Source: Alphaproteobacteria bacterium | GTDB lineage: Bacteria; Pseudomonadota; Alphaproteobacteria; Micavibrionales; Micavibrionaceae | Direction of reading: 5' to 3' | NCBI GenBank assembly: GCA_020442475.1 | Contig: JAGRKA010000002.1 | Coordinates: 46,910-110,909 of the forward strand | Length of the DNA stretch: 64,000 bases | Part shown: one piece after another, positions 43,378 through 51,351 of the stretch | How the letters are laid out: the number at the start of each line of letters is the position of its first letter | Position numbering within the stretch: the first letter of the stretch is position 1 | Notes under the pieces: generated by a model | Told to the model about the DNA's origin: nothing | Seen by the model: only the letters and a program-made list of their open reading frames with translations | Database searches by the model: none | Made by a program: the position numbers and the translations under genes

Positions 43378-43842
43378 ATGACGAAGACATATTCTGCCAA
43401 GCCTGCAGACGTGGAGAAAAAGTGGATCATCGTCGATGCGGAGGGCGTCGTTCTCGGGCGTCTGGCATCGATCGTGGCGCTGCGCCTGCGTGGGAAGCAC
43501 AAGCCGAGTTACACGCCCCATGTTGATGACGGGGACAATGTGATCGTAATTAACGCTGAAAAGGTTCGCCTGACGGGGAATAAGCGCGAGCAGGATATTT
43601 TCTATTGGCACACCGGTTATCCGGGGGGGATCAAGCAACGCAGTAAGGGGCAAATCCTTGATGGTAAGCACCCGGAGCGCGTGGTCGAAAAAGCTGTGCA
43701 GCGTATGTTGCCGCGTGGGCCTTTGGGCTACAAGATTTTCGGCAATCTGCGTGTATATGCAGGGACCGAGCATCCTCATGAGGCACAAAAGCCTGAGGTG
43801 CTTGACGTTGCAGCCATGAATTCCAAGAATAAGAGAGCGTAA
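43378..43842 (+). CDS. rplM: 50S ribosomal protein L13
   Basis: L13 is an early assembly protein of the large subunit. The 154-residue protein has [57 protein letters not shown] and [33 protein letters not shown], the complete family pattern. The ATG at 43378 with AAGAGGA upstream matches the family start; the frame extends further upstream through the promoter. It is followed by rpsI after three bases. Confidence 0.97.
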   Translation: MTKTYSAKPADVEKKWIIVDAEGVVLGRLASIVALRLRGKHKPSYTPHVDDGDNVIVINAEKVRLTGNKREQDIFYWHTGYPGGIKQRSKGQILDGKHPERVVEKAVQRMLPRGPLGYKIFGNLRVYAGTEHPHEAQKPEVLDVAAMNSKNKRA

Positions 43843-43845
43843 GTT

Positions 43846-44382
43846 ATGACCGACAAGAGCAAAAAAGACGAAGCTGTGAAGGATTTGAAAGATCTGGGGC
43901 AGGCTGTAAAGGCCGAGGGCTCTGAAGTGCGCGGCGCAGATAAAGCTGTAAAGACACAAGAGAAACCTGCTGAGCGTGTACAGAAACTGGATGCACAAGG
44001 ACGTGCCTATGCGACGGGGCGTCGTAAAGACGCTGTAGCGCGTGTCTGGGTCAAGCCCGGTTCAGGGAAGGTTACTGTAAACGGCCGCGATCAGGACATC
44101 TACTTCGCACGTCAGACGCAGCGTCTTGTGTTGAACCAGCCCTTCTTGATCGTAAATTCTGTAGGCAAGTTCGATGTAGTTTGCACAGTAAAAGGCGGTG
44201 GTCTGTCCGGTCAGGCCGGTGCAGTGCGTCACGGGATTTCCCGCGCGCTGGAGAATTTTGACCCGACCTTGCGCCCGGCTCTGAAAAAAGCTGGAATGCT
44301 GACACGCGACAGCCGCGTTGTCGAACGGAAAAAAGTCGGCAAGCACAAGGCGCGCCGTACGAAGCAGTGGGCAAAGCGTTAA
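43846..44382 (+). CDS. rpsI: 30S ribosomal protein S9 with long N-terminal extension
   Basis: S9 contacts the P-site tRNA through its C-terminal tail. The last about 130 residues are a full S9: [58 protein letters not shown] and the tail [25 protein letters not shown] end. About 48 residues of Lys/Glu/Ala-rich, probably helical or disordered sequence precede this, absent from E. coli S9. Extended S9 proteins occur in other alphaproteobacteria. It is cotranscribed with rplM. Confidence 0.96.
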   Translation: MTDKSKKDEAVKDLKDLGQAVKAEGSEVRGADKAVKTQEKPAERVQKLDAQGRAYATGRRKDAVARVWVKPGSGKVTVNGRDQDIYFARQTQRLVLNQPFLIVNSVGKFDVVCTVKGGGLSGQAGAVRHGISRALENFDPTLRPALKKAGMLTRDSRVVERKKVGKHKARRTKQWAKR

Positions 44383-44563
44383 AAACGCTTGTTTCTGGCT
44401 GGTTGCGGTTTTTTACCCCGTGTCCAGCCCGGCACTGCCAGAAAGAGGATGAGAGGTGTCTTTCCCATGAATGAAGGGAAAGCGCCCGCCCTCTACTTAA
44501 CAGAAATAGATATGTTTTCGGGTTTGTGAAACTCCTCTACCAAAAGCTCACAAGCTCCATTCC
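44383..44563. other. Gene-free region after rpsI with several potential hairpins
   Basis: The gap between rpsI and the nucleotidyltransferase gene (44383-44687) has no supported ORF. Potential RNA structures are GGCTGG/CCAGCC (44397-44402 and 44424-44429), the competing pair TTTCTGGC/GCCAGAAA (44392-44399 and 44437-44444), and a hairpin CTTTCCC/GGGAAAG (44460-44466 and 44476-44482). A terminator follows. It may be a structured 3' UTR or a small RNA; no family was recognised. Confidence 0.35.
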
Positions 44564-44610
44564 AAAACACCCCGCTTAAGGCTTTAGGTCTTGCGGGGTG
44601 TTTTTATTTT
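44564..44610. terminator. Intrinsic terminator after rplM-rpsI, probably bidirectional
   Basis: AACACCCCGC (44566-44575) pairs with GCGGGGTGTT (44593-44602), followed by a T-rich run on the plus strand. On the minus strand a TTTT also follows, serving the convergent nucleotidyltransferase gene. Confidence 0.88.
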
Positions 44611-44687
44611 TATGATTTCTTATTGGGGGCATGCCCTAGTGCCGCGCCATGGATGTTTGTAACCCAATCCTTATGATTTGGATATTT

Positions 44688-45452
44688 CTAGCGGTGCTCC
44701 AAAGCGTATTCGGGTGCGGGTGTGATTTTGATATCACGCAAGTGACGGGCCATCAGCCTGTCCTTCACAATCTGTGGTGCTACCCGCCAGCCTTGATACA
44801 GGGGGAAAGATTTCCAGTTCGGTATGTATTGCAACCGTTCAAATTTTTGTTTGAGACGTTCACTCCTCAGAATGTTAACACATTGCAGATAGATATTTGC
44901 GTCAGGGTTTGTTCTATAATATTGGTGATCTAGGTCGTATTGCATGAATCTGTGGGCCCATGTTTGTCCATCTTCACTACAAATTGCGGAGTTTATAGAA
45001 GCGTCAGCCTTTGCGCTTATAGCAGTAGGTGGGCAAGCACCCTTTGACAATGTTATGTCTATTTCCTCTTCTTTGAGTTCATGTTGGGAATTAAATTTCA
45101 TACGAAGCTGAATTCCCTCCTGCAAAACGTAGAGTCTTTCAAGCCTTAGCCGTTGAGAAGATGCTTGCGCGATAAGGTTAGAGATCGTTGCTGATAAAAA
45201 AGCCCGTCCCAATTCTAGGTGGGAAGCTGCTTGCGTAATTTCGTCCCAAAGCTCTGTTTTTGGTCTTTGGGTGCAGACATCAATATCTGTGTGCCTTTTT
45301 TGAGCGTATAAATCTCTTAAAACGCCACCTTTAAAGTAAAACCGGTCAATATCTAGCAGATTCAAAAGTGTGCGAGCCTCCACCATATGCGGAGGAAACT
45401 CGATTTTATCAAGTGGCATAATATCGTTGGGAGCACGCCAAATTTTTAACAT
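44688..45452 (-). CDS. Orphan polymerase-beta-type nucleotidyltransferase, CCA-enzyme-like
   Basis: In this 254-residue protein, FKGGVLRDLYAQKRHTDIDVC (40-60) is the nucleotidyltransferase motif of the CCA-adding enzyme/poly(A) polymerase class: Gly42-Gly43, Arg46-Asp47 and the metal pair Asp56/Asp58. EEEIDITLSK (128-137) could supply the third acid. DASINSAICSEDGQ (150-163) and YYRTNPDANIYLQCVNILRSERL (178-200) align with the RDFTINAxxxD and IRxxxDPxxRxxEDxLRILRAxRF segments. The tail is far too short for a full CCA enzyme. Substrate unknown: tRNA, other RNA or a protein. It is AT-rich and 33 bases downstream of the L,D-transpeptidase gene on the same strand. The true start could also be the ATG at residue 12. 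Confidence 0.72.
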   Translation of the reverse strand: MLKIWRAPNDIMPLDKIEFPPHMVEARTLLNLLDIDRFYFKGGVLRDLYAQKRHTDIDVCTQRPKTELWDEITQAASHLELGRAFLSATISNLIAQASSQRLRLERLYVLQEGIQLRMKFNSQHELKEEEIDITLSKGACPPTAISAKADASINSAICSEDGQTWAHRFMQYDLDHQYYRTNPDANIYLQCVNILRSERLKQKFERLQYIPNWKSFPLYQGWRVAPQIVKDRLMARHLRDIKITPAPEYALEHR

Positions 45453-45485
45453 AGGAGGTGTTTTACACCCGGATTTAACTTTATG

Positions 45486-46007
45486 TCAATCGAATCCGAC
45501 AATACGGACTTTTGTGCCTTCATCAACTGCGTTCCAGATTTCGTCCATATCTGTGTTTTTGAGGGCAATACAGCCGTCCGTCCAGTTTGTTTTCTGGTTC
45601 AGCCAGCCCATCCAGCCAAAACCGTTAGGCTGGCCGTGGATAAAGATATTATCGCCGGGGTCCAACCCCTGCGCTTTAGCACGGGCAATATCGGCTTCAT
45701 TCGGGTATGAAATCCGGATGGAGAGATGATACTTGCTCTCGTCATTTTTGTAGTCGAGGACATAATCACCCTCAGGGGTACGCTCGTCGCCTCTTTGCTG
45801 TTTATGGCCGTGCGGGTTTGCACCGAAAGCAACACTGTAGGCCTTAAGAAGGCGTCCTTTCTGTGTCAGATAAAGCCGTGCGCTGCGCTTGTCGATAACA
45901 ACCATATCCGCTTTTTCTACAGCATATGCGCTTGTCATTGGGCTAACAAGTATAAGCGAGGCCAAGCATAAGAGCAGAAGGGGGAGGCTGGTGCGTATAA
46001 AAGGCAT
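45486..46007 (-). CDS. YkuD-type L,D-transpeptidase family protein (short form)
   Basis: This 173-residue protein is a signal peptide plus YkuD domain only. The domain starts near ADMVVIDKRSARLYLTQKG; catalytic residues are His124 (NIFIHGQPN) and Cys146 in NWTDGCIALKN. The usual SxGCIR reads TDGCIAL, as in the murein-transpeptidase branch with a WTxGCIAxxN motif, whose members may cut or form links to peptidoglycan rather than make 3-3 bonds. AGGAAAGGG precedes the ATG. It starts 12 bases after the phaC stop, so it is probably cotranscribed with phaC. Confidence 0.9.
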   Translation of the reverse strand: MPFIRTSLPLLLLCLASLILVSPMTSAYAVEKADMVVIDKRSARLYLTQKGRLLKAYSVAFGANPHGHKQQRGDERTPEGDYVLDYKNDESKYHLSIRISYPNEADIARAKAQGLDPGDNIFIHGQPNGFGWMGWLNQKTNWTDGCIALKNTDMDEIWNAVDEGTKVRIVGFD

Positions 46008-46019
46008 GACCCTTTCCTG

Positions 46020-47876
46020 CTAGTGACTTCTGACTTTCGCATAGGTACCGGGAGCCGCCTCGATTCCGCGGGCAGGCTTGCGTGCGGATACTTTTTTGCC
46101 GCCGTATGTTTCGGCCCAGCTCTGCCAGTGGGGCCACCATGAACCGTTTTTCTGTGTTGCGTTTTCAAGCCATTGCTCCGGTCTGTCCGGGGTGCTTTCA
46201 GCGCTCCAGTAGCAGTATTTATTCTTTTCCGGGCTGTTAATGACCCCCGCAATGTGACCCGATGCGGCGAGCGTGAACTGTTTGGGCCCGGAGAGAAGCT
46301 GCGTGCCTTCATAGGTGGCTCTCCATGGTGCGATATGATCTTCACGGGTAGAGAGAAAATAAGCGGGTGTTTTAATCGTTCCGACATTGATCGGCGTGCC
46401 GCTTATTGTTATGCCGCCCGGTTTGCGGAGCAAATTGTCCCGATAGAATTTGCGCAGGCAAAAACGGTGGGTGGCCGCCGGAATATTGCTGGAATCGTCG
46501 TTCCAGTAGAGAAGGTCAAAAGGGAAGGGCTCTTTACCCATCAGGTAGTTATTAACAACAAAGGACCAGATCAAGTCATTGGCACGCAGCAGAGAGAAGG
46601 TTTGCTGAAGTTGTTTGCCTCTGAGGACGCCGTGCTTTTCCATGGATTTCTCCATAGAAGAGAGCTGTTCGTCATCCATAAAAATTTTCATTTCGCCGCT
46701 ATTTTCGAAATCAACAAGTGTTGTCAAAAAGGTTGCGGAGGCTACACGCTTGCTTTGTTTCTTTGCAGCCAAAAAGGCCAGCGTTACCGTTAGGAGTGTA
46801 CCGCCGAGACAGTAACCAACGGCGTTGCAGTCCGGTTCGCCCGTGATGTCGCGGATTTGGTCGAGCGCAGAGATCACGCCCTCCTGCATATAGTCCTCGA
46901 AAGTCTTATGCGCCAGTTTTGCATCCGGATTGACCCATGAGATTGAAAAGACCGTGTGTCCTTGCCGGACAGCCCATTCAATAAAGGAATTCCCTTCGCG
47001 TAGATCCAGAATGTAGTACTTGTTGATCCATGGCGGTACAATCAGGAGCGGACGCGCAAAGACCTCTTCTGTTTGCGGTTCATACTGGATAAGCTGGATC
47101 ATATCATTTTGGTAAACAACGCGCCCGGGCGTTGCTGCGATATTTTTTCCAAGTTCAAAAGCCTCCGGATTGGTCGTGCTGACTCTCAAATTGCCGTCCT
47201 TGCTTTGTTTGAGGTCTTCGGCAAGGTTTTCAAGGCCGCGCACAAGGTTTTGTCCACCGGTTTTGAGTGTTTCCCGAATTGCATCAGGGTTTGTCAGGAG
47301 GAAATTCGTCGGTGACAAAGCTTCGGTCAACAGCCGTGTTGAAAAGGCCAGTTTTTCGCGTTTAGAGGGGCTTAGGCCTTGCGTAGACTCAACTATGTCG
47401 GCCAGATAGTTGCCGTTTAGAAGGTAAAGCTGCTTGATTGCATCGAATAGTGGGTTTTCACTCCATTCCGGAGCGCTGAAACGTCGGTCGTGGCTTCGCG
47501 GCGTCATAATGGGGGAAGCTGCGCCTCCCCAAAAACGCGAAGCGCTCGATTGCCAGATCTGCATGGACTTTTGCCAGTAATCAGACTGTTTTTCTATATG
47601 TTGGAATGGATTTTTCCAATAGTTATACAGAAAATCGGCGTAGGCGCTGCTGAGATTGAGGGGGTCTGCTGCCGCGTGCGATGTATTTTGCTGTCTGTAA
47701 CGTTCCAGCATTTCCTGAATTAACGGTTGCAAGGTCTCATAGACATCCATCATCGCTTTGCCGAGTTCTGCGGGGTATGCTGGAGATGGGGAGGGGTATG
47801 CCCCTGCCTTGTTGTCATTTCTCGGTGTCTTCCGGGTGTTTTTATCCGCAGCCATATCCTGAATGAGCTTAACCAT
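46020..47876 (-). CDS. phaC: Class I poly(3-hydroxyalkanoate) synthase
   Basis: PhaC polymerises hydroxyacyl-CoA into storage granules. The 618-residue protein has the N-terminal PhaC domain and an alpha/beta hydrolase core with the lipase-like box NAVGYCLGG; Cys356 is the nucleophile. LLIVPPWINKYYILDLREGNSFIEW, the ATFLTTLVDF region and the SGHIAGVINSP histidine loop are class I features. The ATG at 47876 is used because the frame upstream lacks family similarity; an ATG seven codons later is also possible. No phaA, phaB, phasin or phaR lies here. Confidence 0.94.
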   Translation of the reverse strand: MVKLIQDMAADKNTRKTPRNDNKAGAYPSPSPAYPAELGKAMMDVYETLQPLIQEMLERYRQQNTSHAAADPLNLSSAYADFLYNYWKNPFQHIEKQSDYWQKSMQIWQSSASRFWGGAASPIMTPRSHDRRFSAPEWSENPLFDAIKQLYLLNGNYLADIVESTQGLSPSKREKLAFSTRLLTEALSPTNFLLTNPDAIRETLKTGGQNLVRGLENLAEDLKQSKDGNLRVSTTNPEAFELGKNIAATPGRVVYQNDMIQLIQYEPQTEEVFARPLLIVPPWINKYYILDLREGNSFIEWAVRQGHTVFSISWVNPDAKLAHKTFEDYMQEGVISALDQIRDITGEPDCNAVGYCLGGTLLTVTLAFLAAKKQSKRVASATFLTTLVDFENSGEMKIFMDDEQLSSMEKSMEKHGVLRGKQLQQTFSLLRANDLIWSFVVNNYLMGKEPFPFDLLYWNDDSSNIPAATHRFCLRKFYRDNLLRKPGGITISGTPINVGTIKTPAYFLSTREDHIAPWRATYEGTQLLSGPKQFTLAASGHIAGVINSPEKNKYCYWSAESTPDRPEQWLENATQKNGSWWPHWQSWAETYGGKKVSARKPARGIEAAPGTYAKVRSH

Positions 47877-48085
47877 TTTATTTATCCACTTGTTTTTGTA
47901 ACAGGACCGAATACGCAGAGACAAACGAGAGGGCACGATACATGAAAGCTGTGGATAAATCGAGTGATTTGTCGAAGCTTGAAACATGCTGGAAAACTCG
48001 CGTATGATTCATGCGCGGGAGTTCCGTAGATTCCATATCGTTAAGGGTGTACAGAGGATATACGGCAGGGCCGGAAAGTAGAGAG

Positions 48086-48940
48086 ATGATTTCAGGGTTG
48101 AGGCATTATCGTTATGTTGTGGTGTTTGCACTTATAGGGCTTTCCGGGTGTGCTTCTTCGAGTGGCAGGGAAGAGCCTATTCAGGAGCAGGGGCATGTTG
48201 AGACGATTGACTTGATGCAGGGCGGCGGCTCTACCGATGGGATCGTCTGGGCACCTGCGCCGACTCGTTATGAAGATATGGTTTCCATGACGAATAGAGC
48301 CTCCAGAGGCAGCGTGGAAATTTTCAGTTTGGATGAAGCGCTCCCTCCCAATGCGTTTTCAGCCTATACGGCGTCTTCATCTGATGGGTTATCGGCGGGG
48401 GACAGGGTTTCTCCACCGGGATTTTCTTCTTGGGGGCCATTGCCTGCAGGGCGTCTTGTTCCTGGAAATTCAAGTGTCGAGATTTTTCCCTTGGATGGGT
48501 GGGTAGGCAGTACGGCAGGCGCCGGGGTTGTCTCTCCGCTTTTGCCTGAGCCGGGTTTTGAGCAGTCATCTTCCAAGCACTCTACTGAGCACGTGACCCT
48601 TTATTTCGAGCATAACTCGACGGCGCTGAGTGCAGCGGACAGGGGCGTGCTGTCGGATTTTTCCCGGCAGGCTCAAAAGGCAGCGCCTCAAGGAGTGCAG
48701 GTTGAAGGGCATGCAAGCATCAGGGCTAATTACAAGGATGATGCGCAGCGTAGGCTTGTAAATTTACGCGTCTCCGTTGACCGGGCTTTTGCCGTATCGC
48801 GAGCCTTGATCTCCGAGGGCGTCCCGGCGGAGTCCATCCGGGTGGTCGGGCGGGGCGATTCCGTTCCCCCTGCACCGGTTGCGGGAAAATCGCAGGAAGA
48901 GGCTGCACGGCGGGTTGAGCTCTCTCTTGTTTCCCTGTAG
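48086..48940 (+). CDS. OmpA-family outer membrane lipoprotein
   Basis: This 284-residue precursor has a lipoprotein signal (VVVFALIGLSGC, lipobox LSGC) and a long Ser/Gly/Pro-rich linker of about 140 residues. A C-terminal OmpA-like peptidoglycan-binding domain follows: VTLYFEHNSTALSAADRGVL, VEGHASIRANYKDDAQRRLVNLRVSVDRA and IRVVGRGDS. It resembles Pal in layout but has an unusually long linker. It probably ties the outer membrane to the wall. The ATG at 48086 with GAAAGTAGAG upstream gives the signal peptide. No tol genes are nearby. Confidence 0.85.
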   Translation: MISGLRHYRYVVVFALIGLSGCASSSGREEPIQEQGHVETIDLMQGGGSTDGIVWAPAPTRYEDMVSMTNRASRGSVEIFSLDEALPPNAFSAYTASSSDGLSAGDRVSPPGFSSWGPLPAGRLVPGNSSVEIFPLDGWVGSTAGAGVVSPLLPEPGFEQSSSKHSTEHVTLYFEHNSTALSAADRGVLSDFSRQAQKAAPQGVQVEGHASIRANYKDDAQRRLVNLRVSVDRAFAVSRALISEGVPAESIRVVGRGDSVPPAPVAGKSQEEAARRVELSLVSL

Positions 48941-48992
48941 ATAATCCGGATAGAAAAGCGTCACACTCGTTTAAGGCTTGAAAGGAAAAGCA

Positions 48993-50288
48993 ATGCCGAA
49001 ACCTTTTCGTATTGGGATTGCCGGGCTTGGGACCGTTGGGACAGGGCTTGTCCGTATCGTACAGGAGCATGCGGCGCTTCTGGATGCGCGCGCAGGGCGT
49101 CCGTTTGAAATTATGGCCGTGTCCGCACGTGACCGGAAGCGTGATCGCGGCGTTGATTTGTCTGCGTATCGCTGGGTTGACGATGCACAGGAGCTTGCCT
49201 CTGATCCCGAAATAGATGCCGTGGTAGAGCTAATTGGCGGCTCGGAGGGGCTGGCGCTGGATATCGTGCGCACGGCTCTTGCAAACGGCAAACATGTGAT
49301 TACTGCGAACAAGGCCCTGCTGGCCCATCATGGGTTTGAACTGGCTTCCTTGGCAGAAGAACAGGGTGTTTCACTGGCTTATGAAGCGGCAGTTGCAGGC
49401 GGTATTCCCATTATCAAGGCGATGCGCGAAGGCTTCGCAGCCAATCAGATCAAGGCCGTTTACGGGATATTGAATGGGACGTGTAACTATATCCTGACGG
49501 AAATGCGTGAAACGGGGCGTTCTTTTACAGCCGTTCTGGAGGACGCGCAGGCGCAAGGGTATGCTGAGGCAGACCCGGCTTTCGACGTGGATGGGATTGA
49601 TGCAGGGCACAAGCTGTGTCTTTTGGCTTCGCTGGCCTTTGGCGTTAAACCGGATTTTGACGCACTGAAAATCAAGGGCATCCGGCATATCAAGGTCGAG
49701 GATATCGCCTATGCGACAGAGCTCGGTTATCGGATCAAGCTATTGGGAATCGCAAGGCGGGGTGATGATGGACGGATTGTCCAACTCATGGAGCCGTGTC
49801 TTGTTCCGACGGGTAGCCCGCTTGGTGCGGTTGAGGGGGTTTATAACGCGGTTTATGTCGAGGGTGATTTTGTTGAAACATCCTTGCTGACCGGTAAGGG
49901 CGCTGGGGAGCGTCCGACAGCCTCGGCTGTCGTGGCGGATGTCATGGATTTGGCGCGGCAGATCAGGGTGCCGACTTTCGGTGTGCCTGCGCAAGAACTG
50001 GAGCAGGCGGCGTGGGCTGTGACAGGTGAAACACGGAGCCATTATTATCTGCGTCTGCATGTGCTTGATAGGCCGGGTGTAATCGCCGATGTCTCAGCAA
50101 TTTTACGCGACCTTAATATTTCGATCAGCAGTTTGATGCAGCGTGGACGCGATCCAGGGCAGCCCGTGCCTGTGGTGTTGCTGTCCCACGAGACATGTCA
50201 CGCTGACATGGAAGCGGCTTGTGAAAAAATTGCGGCGCTGGCGTGCTCCGTGGAGGAGCCATGTTTAATACGAATTGAGGAATTATAG
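48993..50288 (+). CDS. hom: Homoserine dehydrogenase
   Basis: Hom reduces aspartate semialdehyde to homoserine on the way to threonine, methionine and isoleucine. The 431-residue protein has a Rossmann start (RIGIAGLGTVGTGLVRIV), VVELIGGSEG and VITANKALLAHHG, the catalytic region YEAAVAGGIPIIKAM and LNGTCNYILTEM, then DVDGIDAGHKLCLLASLAFG. A C-terminal ACT domain (YYLRLHVLDRPGVIADVSAIL) mediates feedback control. The ATG at 48993 has AAAGGAA upstream; a TTG 15 bases earlier is in frame. glpX follows. Confidence 0.96.
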   Translation: MPKPFRIGIAGLGTVGTGLVRIVQEHAALLDARAGRPFEIMAVSARDRKRDRGVDLSAYRWVDDAQELASDPEIDAVVELIGGSEGLALDIVRTALANGKHVITANKALLAHHGFELASLAEEQGVSLAYEAAVAGGIPIIKAMREGFAANQIKAVYGILNGTCNYILTEMRETGRSFTAVLEDAQAQGYAEADPAFDVDGIDAGHKLCLLASLAFGVKPDFDALKIKGIRHIKVEDIAYATELGYRIKLLGIARRGDDGRIVQLMEPCLVPTGSPLGAVEGVYNAVYVEGDFVETSLLTGKGAGERPTASAVVADVMDLARQIRVPTFGVPAQELEQAAWAVTGETRSHYYLRLHVLDRPGVIADVSAILRDLNISISSLMQRGRDPGQPVPVVLLSHETCHADMEAACEKIAALACSVEEPCLIRIEEL

Positions 50289-50327
50289 CTTGATCCCTTT
50301 GATCTTGGAGCCTAGGATGCGCGGACT

Positions 50328-51347
50328 ATGACAGCAGAAGCAAGATTATCGGATATGAATCAGCAGCAGGACAGTATCATGGACCGCAACCTCGCGCTTG
50401 AGGTTGTACGAGTAACGGAAGCCGCGGCACTTGCCGCCTCGAAACTCGTCGGGCGCGGCGATAAGGTCGCAGCCGATCAGGTCGCCGTGGATGCTATGCG
50501 CGATGCGCTCAATGCGCTCCATATTCGTGGAACGGTTGTCATCGGCGAAGGCGAACGTGATGAGGCGCCGATGCTCTATATCGGCGAGGAAGTCGGTGCC
50601 GGGCAGGGGCCGGAGATTGATATCGCGCTGGACCCGCTGGAGGGGACTGATATCACGGCTGCGGGCGGTCCCAACGCATTGGCCGTTGTGGCCATGACGG
50701 ATAAGGGCGGTTTCTTACACGCGCCGGACGTGTATATGCATAAAATTGCCGTTGGGCCGGGTGTAAGCTCGGACGTTCTCGACCTTGATGCGCCGATTGG
50801 CGATGTGCTGGCAAAGGTCGCACAGGAGAAGGGCGGAAGCGTCGAAGACCTCATGGTCTGTATTCTCGACCGTCCACGCCATGAAGAACTAATCCGGGAT
50901 GTGCGGGCTACCGGTGCCCGGATCAATTTGATCGGGGACGGGGATGTCAGTGCGGTGATCGCGACGGCGGAGCCGGATACGGGGATTGATCTTTATGTAG
51001 GTTCAGGCGGTGCACCGGAGGGTGTTTTGGCCGCTGCAGCGCTGCAATGTATTGGCGGGGCGATGTTGGGGCGTTTGATCTTTCGCAACGACGATGAAAT
51101 TGCACGGGCTGAGCGTTGGGGCATCTCGGACCTGAACAGAATTTATACGACCGACGATCTGGCCAAGGGCGACAACGTCATGTTTGCAGCCACCGGTGTT
51201 ACGGATGGCGCAATGCTGCGCGGTGTGCGTCGTTATCCCGGTGGCGCTTCAACGTCCTCTATCGTGATGCGCTCCCGCTCCGGGACCGTGCGCCGGGTTG
51301 AGGCTAAGCATAATTTTAAGCGCAAGATCTGGATTAAATCGGTTTAG
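50328..51347 (+). CDS. glpX: Fructose-1,6-bisphosphatase, class II
   Basis: GlpX hydrolyses fructose 1,6-bisphosphate in gluconeogenesis and needs divalent metal. The 339-residue protein has LALEVVRVTEAAALAASKLVGRGDK, VVIGEGERDEAPMLYIGE, the metal motif DPLEGTDITAAGGPNALAV, GSGGAPEGVLAAAALQC and the C-terminal TSSIVMRSRSGTVRR. The order hom-glpX-recJ is common in alphaproteobacteria. The first ATG is used; an ATG at 50379 (MDRNLALEVVR) is a good alternative because family members often begin there. It opposes the phosphofructokinase encoded at 4487. Confidence 0.95.
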   Translation: MTAEARLSDMNQQQDSIMDRNLALEVVRVTEAAALAASKLVGRGDKVAADQVAVDAMRDALNALHIRGTVVIGEGERDEAPMLYIGEEVGAGQGPEIDIALDPLEGTDITAAGGPNALAVVAMTDKGGFLHAPDVYMHKIAVGPGVSSDVLDLDAPIGDVLAKVAQEKGGSVEDLMVCILDRPRHEELIRDVRATGARINLIGDGDVSAVIATAEPDTGIDLYVGSGGAPEGVLAAAALQCIGGAMLGRLIFRNDDEIARAERWGISDLNRIYTTDDLAKGDNVMFAATGVTDGAMLRGVRRYPGGASTSSIVMRSRSGTVRRVEAKHNFKRKIWIKSV

Positions 51348-51351
51348 AGGG

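Noticed and set aside
45486..46007. Possible pseudogene because SxGCIR is altered
   Set aside because: His124 and Cys146 remain, and TDGCIAL fits a known branch of YkuD proteins; the frame is intact with a good ribosome-binding site.
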